DNA from: Acidobacteriaceae bacterium
GTDB lineage: Bacteria; Acidobacteriota; Terriglobia; Terriglobales; Acidobacteriaceae
Direction: 5' to 3'
DNA: 64,000 nt
Assembly (NCBI GenBank): GCA_903642235.1
Contig: CAHJWL010000001.1
Span: 372,001 to 436,000, forward strand
Shown: positions 60,780-64,000 of the stretch, in pieces
How positions within the stretch are numbered: position 1 is the stretch's first letter
How the letters are laid out: each line of letters starts with the position of its first letter
Notes under the pieces: generated by a model
What the model was told of the DNA's origin: nothing
Database searches by the model: none
Seen by the model: only the letters and a program-made list of their open reading frames with translations
Translations under genes and position numbers: made by a program

Positions 60780-61126
60780 GCGAGGATCGTCTTCGCGTGC
60801 TCCCAGGCAACGAAGAGAGAGAGGGCGAGCAGGCCAAAGGATGGAACGTACTTCTGCCAGGGATGCTTCGCCCTGATATGAGCAACCTGCGCACAGGCCA
60901 TGAGGAAAGCCATGATGAGAGCGGGGATGAGGACGAGGGCCGGGTACCAGATGCCAACTATAAGAAGCGTAGACAGAGTGATCTTCGTCTCGCCTACCAG
61001 GCTGCGCACGCGATCCGAGAGACCGTACTCGTGGAACTCCCGGACGACATTTGGAAAGTGGAAGATCCAAACGAAGGCGACGGACAGGGCGATGACGACC
61101 TGTGCGGCTATGACGAATCTGTACAT
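60776..61126 (-). CDS. DoxX-like membrane protein, first of pair
   Basis: A 116-residue membrane protein starting at ATG 61126 (MYRFVIAAQVVIALSVAFVWIF) with four predicted helices, including SLVGETKITLSTLLIVGIWYPALVLIPALIMAFLM. It resembles DoxX-like quinone-pool proteins. The frame extends upstream to 61222, but those codons have no ribosome site and are judged non-coding. It may form a heterodimer with its coupled neighbour (inference). Confidence 0.75.
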   Translation of the reverse strand: MYRFVIAAQVVIALSVAFVWIFHFPNVVREFHEYGLSDRVRSLVGETKITLSTLLIVGIWYPALVLIPALIMAFLMACAQVAHIRAKHPWQKYVPSFGLLALSLFVAWEHAKTILA

Positions 61127-61528
61127 GGCGAAAGCCTCAACTCTTGTGAACCACACCGGGCTTGAAGACGGGTGGGCGTGCGCGATTTGCAGAACGGCGC
61201 ACGTACTTTGAGCTGACGCCAACTGCTTCTATCAGATGCCGCTCAGGCGGCAAGCTGCTTTCGATTACGCCCTGAGTCCTCAATCGTGTGTGCTGGTATC
61301 GATTTCGAGAGGCCGATCTCCGTGCCTTTCGTGTTGATGGAAGATTTCTCCGGTGCCGATGGGCTGCAGAGGCTTATGTCGGGAAGGGAACGGAGTCGTT
61401 GAACCAGCGAGGGTACCTTTGGTGGAAAAGGCGAGTGCGGCTCTCCAGAAGTTGATGAGAGGATTAACCCGGCGTGGGGCTTTGTGGAGGTCTCGCGGCA
61501 ACCCTTGATCTTCAGGAGTACTGATCCG
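61127..61528. other. Intergenic region before ftsZ
   Basis: The 402-bp gap separates the reversed DoxX pair from ftsZ. No convincing coding frame or hairpin with T-run was found. The ftsZ ribosome site AGGAG is at 61514-61518. Because the preceding genes are on the minus strand, ftsZ must have its own promoter here, but no strong consensus is visible. Confidence 0.6.
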
Positions 61529-63235
61529 ATGCCGAACTTTTCGCACGATGACGACCTTCGCATTCACTATCACGACGAGATGCCGCGGGGCGCGCGGATC
61601 AAGGTGATCGGGGTAGGAGGCGGCGGGAATAATGCAGTCAATCGCATGATCGCGGCTGAGGTCGAGGGCGTGGAGTTCATCGCGGCGAATACAGATGTAC
61701 AGGCGCTGCAGAGCTCGAATGCGCCGGTGAAGCTGCAGCTGGGCGTGAAGCTGACGAGCGGTCTGGGCGCGGGTGCGAACCCGGATGTCGGCCGGCGGGC
61801 GGCGCTCGAGGACTCAGACAAGATCATCGAGGCGCTTGAGGGCGCGGACATGGTGTTTGTGACGGCGGGTCTGGGCGGCGGCACGGGCACAGGAGCGGCA
61901 CCCGTGATTGCGTCGCTGGCAAGTGAGATGGGGGCGCTGACGGTGGCGGTAGTGACGCGGCCGTTTGCGTTTGAAGGCAAGCGGCGGATGATGCAGGCGG
62001 ATCGCGGGCTGCAGGAGCTGCTGGACGCGGTCGATACAGTGATTGTGATTCCGAACGAGAAGCTGCTCGCGGTTGCGAAGGACGCGGGCTTCTTTGAGTC
62101 GTTCCGGATTGCGGATGATGTGCTGCGGCAGGGCGTGCAGGGGATCTCGGACATTATCACGATCCCGGGCGTGATCAACCGCGACTTCGCCGACGTGAAG
62201 ACGACGATGGCTGGCATGGGCTATGCGGTGATGGGAACGGCGATGCGATCGGGCGGGACGCGGGCGAGCGAGGCGGCGATGGCGGCGATGGCGAGTCCGC
62301 TGCTGGAGTCAGGCGCGATCGACGGAGCGCGCGGGATTCTGATCAACATTACGGGCTCGAGCAATCTGAAGCTGAGCGAGGTGAACGAGGCGTCGAGCAT
62401 TATCCAGAGTGCGGCGCATGAGGACGCGAACATCATCTTCGGCGCGGTACAGGATGACGGGATGGGCGACGAGATCAAGATCACGGTGATCGCGACCGGC
62501 TTTCGGCAGCAGGAGATGCCGGAGCGGCGGGAGCGGATGCTGGCGGAGACGACGATGCCGGGATCGCGCTACGAGCAGGGGGGCCGGTATGAGGCACCGG
62601 CGCGGCAGGCCGAAGTGCGAATACAGCCACGGGTGGGAACGGCGCAGCGAGTTGCAACGGCGAACGCAGCCCCGGTGCAGGCATCGCGGGTTGCCGTACC
62701 GGAGCCGGAGGGGTATGCGTCGCTTGAGCCGGGCAACACGCCGGGAGCACGACAGGAGACGGCACGCGAGAGTGAGCCGCAGGTCCGGACGGAGAGCTGG
62801 CGCAGCGAACGGGCGATGGAGCCAGGGGCGGGTGCCCCGACGAACACCGCAGCAGCGCACGGCAGCGTGGAACGAACGGCGGAGATGCCGGTGCGGACGG
62901 AGATAGCGGCCGAGGAGCCGCGGGGGCGCGAGGCAGGGTCGCAGCTCGTGCCGGTGCGGGCGTCCGTCTTTGACGATGACTTCTTTCGTCCACGACCTCG
63001 TGAGGCGGTTCAGGGCGGCGATGATGCGGGGGAGACAAGGGGCAGCGCGCGCGTGTGGGAGGCGCGTGACACTTTCCCGCAGCGGAACGTCCAACAGGAA
63101 GCTGCTCGTGCGGAGGTCTTCCACGTTCATGCGGCTGAGGAGCCGATTCGGATGCAGGGTACCGCGATCAGCGACAGCAGCAGCGGCGAGCCGGATGAGC
63201 TCGATATACCGGCATTCCTGCGGCGCGGGAACTAG
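61529..63235 (+). CDS. ftsZ: Cell division GTPase FtsZ
   Basis: FtsZ is the tubulin-like Z-ring protein. The GTP motif GGGTGTG is at residues 116-122, the T7-loop segment [11 protein letters not shown] around 217-227, and core folding ends near residue 330. A very long linker of about 225 Arg/Glu/Ala/Pro-rich residues follows, ending in the conserved C-terminal peptide [12 protein letters not shown] at 557-568. ATG 61529 is used; GTG 61484 would add 15 residues. Total length of 568 is well above the usual 380-400. Confidence 0.96.
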   Translation: MPNFSHDDDLRIHYHDEMPRGARIKVIGVGGGGNNAVNRMIAAEVEGVEFIAANTDVQALQSSNAPVKLQLGVKLTSGLGAGANPDVGRRAALEDSDKIIEALEGADMVFVTAGLGGGTGTGAAPVIASLASEMGALTVAVVTRPFAFEGKRRMMQADRGLQELLDAVDTVIVIPNEKLLAVAKDAGFFESFRIADDVLRQGVQGISDIITIPGVINRDFADVKTTMAGMGYAVMGTAMRSGGTRASEAAMAAMASPLLESGAIDGARGILINITGSSNLKLSEVNEASSIIQSAAHEDANIIFGAVQDDGMGDEIKITVIATGFRQQEMPERRERMLAETTMPGSRYEQGGRYEAPARQAEVRIQPRVGTAQRVATANAAPVQASRVAVPEPEGYASLEPGNTPGARQETARESEPQVRTESWRSERAMEPGAGAPTNTAAAHGSVERTAEMPVRTEIAAEEPRGREAGSQLVPVRASVFDDDFFRPRPREAVQGGDDAGETRGSARVWEARDTFPQRNVQQEAARAEVFHVHAAEEPIRMQGTAISDSSSGEPDELDIPAFLRRGN

Positions 63236-63334
63236 AGAGGTCGCGGCGAGATCGGTCCCTTGCCGCTTTCGAGGGATTGCCGCTGCGGCTCAATGCAGTT
63301 GAGCTGGATCGATAGAGTTTGGGGTGTGCCACAT

Positions 63335-64000
63335 ATGACGTTCTGGCTTCGATGGTTTCATCTTCTGCCGTCTCTGCGGGTGTTTCTGCTTCTGGGTGCG
63401 GGGCTGTTGCTGGATGGCAGCGCTGGAGCAAAGCCGACGAAGCTGGTGGTTCGGCACAGGAGCGCGGTGCGGTCGACCTCTGTGCGATCGACAGCGGTGC
63501 GGCATGGAGCGAACCGGACGAAGTCGGGAGCTGTCCGGGCCACGACAACGCGAGGACGCGGCGCGCGCGTCATCGCGGTACGGGGCCGTGCTCTACGGGG
63601 ACGAATAGTGCGCGGGCGGCACGGGCGCATGGTGCTGGCGGTGCGGCGAACGCGCTTTACGGAACGGTTTACGGCGAGCTCGTTCGCAGACAATCTGACG
63701 CTGGGGGACGTGACGGCGGGAGAGGATCCAGTGGTGCGGGCGGCGGCGATCGAGGCGCTGGGAAACATGAATGGGACGGCCCTGGCGATTGATCCTTCGA
63801 GCGGGCGGATTCTGGCGATGGTGAACCAGAAGCTGGCGCTTTCAAGCGGGGCCGAGCCGTGTTCGACGATCAAGCTGACGGTGGCGCTGGCGGCGCTTGA
63901 AGAAGGAATCATCAAGCACGACACGCCGGTAAGTCTTGGCGGCAACTACCGCGTGAACCTCGACTATGCGCTGGCGAAGTCGATCAACCCCTACTTTGAG
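63335..64000 (+). CDS. Penicillin-binding transpeptidase domain protein, runs off the right edge
   Basis: ATG 63335 opens a frame with no stop to the end of the window (222 residues seen). A hydrophobic N-terminal segment (FHLLPSLRVFLLLGAGLLLDG) is followed by a strongly Arg-rich stretch (residues 40-111, 21 Arg), then a transpeptidase domain: TALAIDPSSGRILAMVNQ, the likely SxxK nucleophile STIK at 177-180, and SIN at 216-218 as the SxN motif. It lacks a large dimerisation domain before the catalytic domain. It is 99 bp after ftsZ on the same strand. Confidence 0.82.
   Translation, partial: MTFWLRWFHLLPSLRVFLLLGAGLLLDGSAGAKPTKLVVRHRSAVRSTSVRSTAVRHGANRTKSGAVRATTTRGRGARVIAVRGRALRGRIVRGRHGRMVLAVRRTRFTERFTASSFADNLTLGDVTAGEDPVVRAAAIEALGNMNGTALAIDPSSGRILAMVNQKLALSSGAEPCSTIKLTVALAALEEGIIKHDTPVSLGGNYRVNLDYALAKSINPYFE

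Noticed and set aside
63319-63792. 157-residue plus-strand frame and the 195-residue minus frame at 63358-63945
   Set aside because: The transpeptidase frame from 63335, open to the window end, explains this DNA with STIK and SIN motifs.
1-64000. tRNA or rRNA genes
   Set aside because: No cloverleaf with the GTTCGA-type T-arm and matching acceptor stem, or rRNA-like block, was recognised by eye in the gaps. A covariance search would be decisive.

Overview
The window is a GC-rich bacterial chromosome segment. Gene content and style suggest a diderm of the Acidobacteriota, most likely Terriglobia/Acidobacteriaceae. The supports are LPS genes (Kdo transferase, LpxK, a heptosyltransferase), a meso-DAP type MurE, an Mla-like lipid transport operon, signal-peptide proteins with WxxGxW and NIPSNAP domains, and a large division/cell-wall (dcw) cluster. 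The phylum call is inference from family content; no rRNA gene is present to settle it. No tRNA, rRNA, CRISPR array, insertion sequence or phage was found.

Region 1 (1-9.9 kb) is mostly minus strand. It holds molybdenum cofactor genes (moaC, moeA), a secreted TPR protein, and a tightly packed operon waaA-lpxK-waaC-ICMT-DUF3108-queC that builds the LPS inner core and ends with a queuosine precursor gene. Region 2 (9.2-15 kb, plus strand) has a small periplasmic protein, a GNAT acetyltransferase, trmFO, and mlaE-mlaF-mlaD, in which MlaD carries an OmpA-like tail. Region 3 (15-37.6 kb) is mixed housekeeping and accessory DNA: der with long extensions, dinG, several small proteins, an OFA-type MFS transporter with a 53-residue partner, acs, a GAF/PAS histidine kinase, a DAACS symporter, a divergent dxs, a secreted esterase, a 44-residue zinc-ribbon protein, NIPSNAP, SRPBCC, fasciclin and DUF2127 proteins.

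Region 4 (37.6-64 kb) is the dcw cluster: mraZ-rsmH-ftsL-ftsI-murE-murF-mraY-murD-ftsW-murG-(WxxGxW protein, reversed)-murC-ftsQ-ftsA-(toxin-antitoxin, asparaginase, SDR, acyltransferase, two DoxX)-ftsZ-PBP (runs off the end). It lacks murB and ddl between murC and ftsQ. The genes cover cytoplasmic precursor synthesis (MurC-F), the lipid steps (MraY, MurG), septal polymerisation (FtsW, FtsI) and the Z-ring (FtsA, FtsZ, FtsQ, FtsL). Upstream of mraZ lie four GTGG-type repeats at exact 10-bp spacing, the pattern expected of an MraZ operator.

The most unusual structure is between murE and murF. Four 53-bp tandem copies of the murF start region form a chain of four 18-codon micro-ORFs. Every stop overlaps the next start as ATGA, so the chain runs without a break from the murE stop to the murF start. 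Other notable points are a 5-kb non-division insertion between ftsA and ftsZ, a very long FtsZ linker, a candidate switchable RNA structure before ftsL, and two families of short dispersed palindromic repeats.
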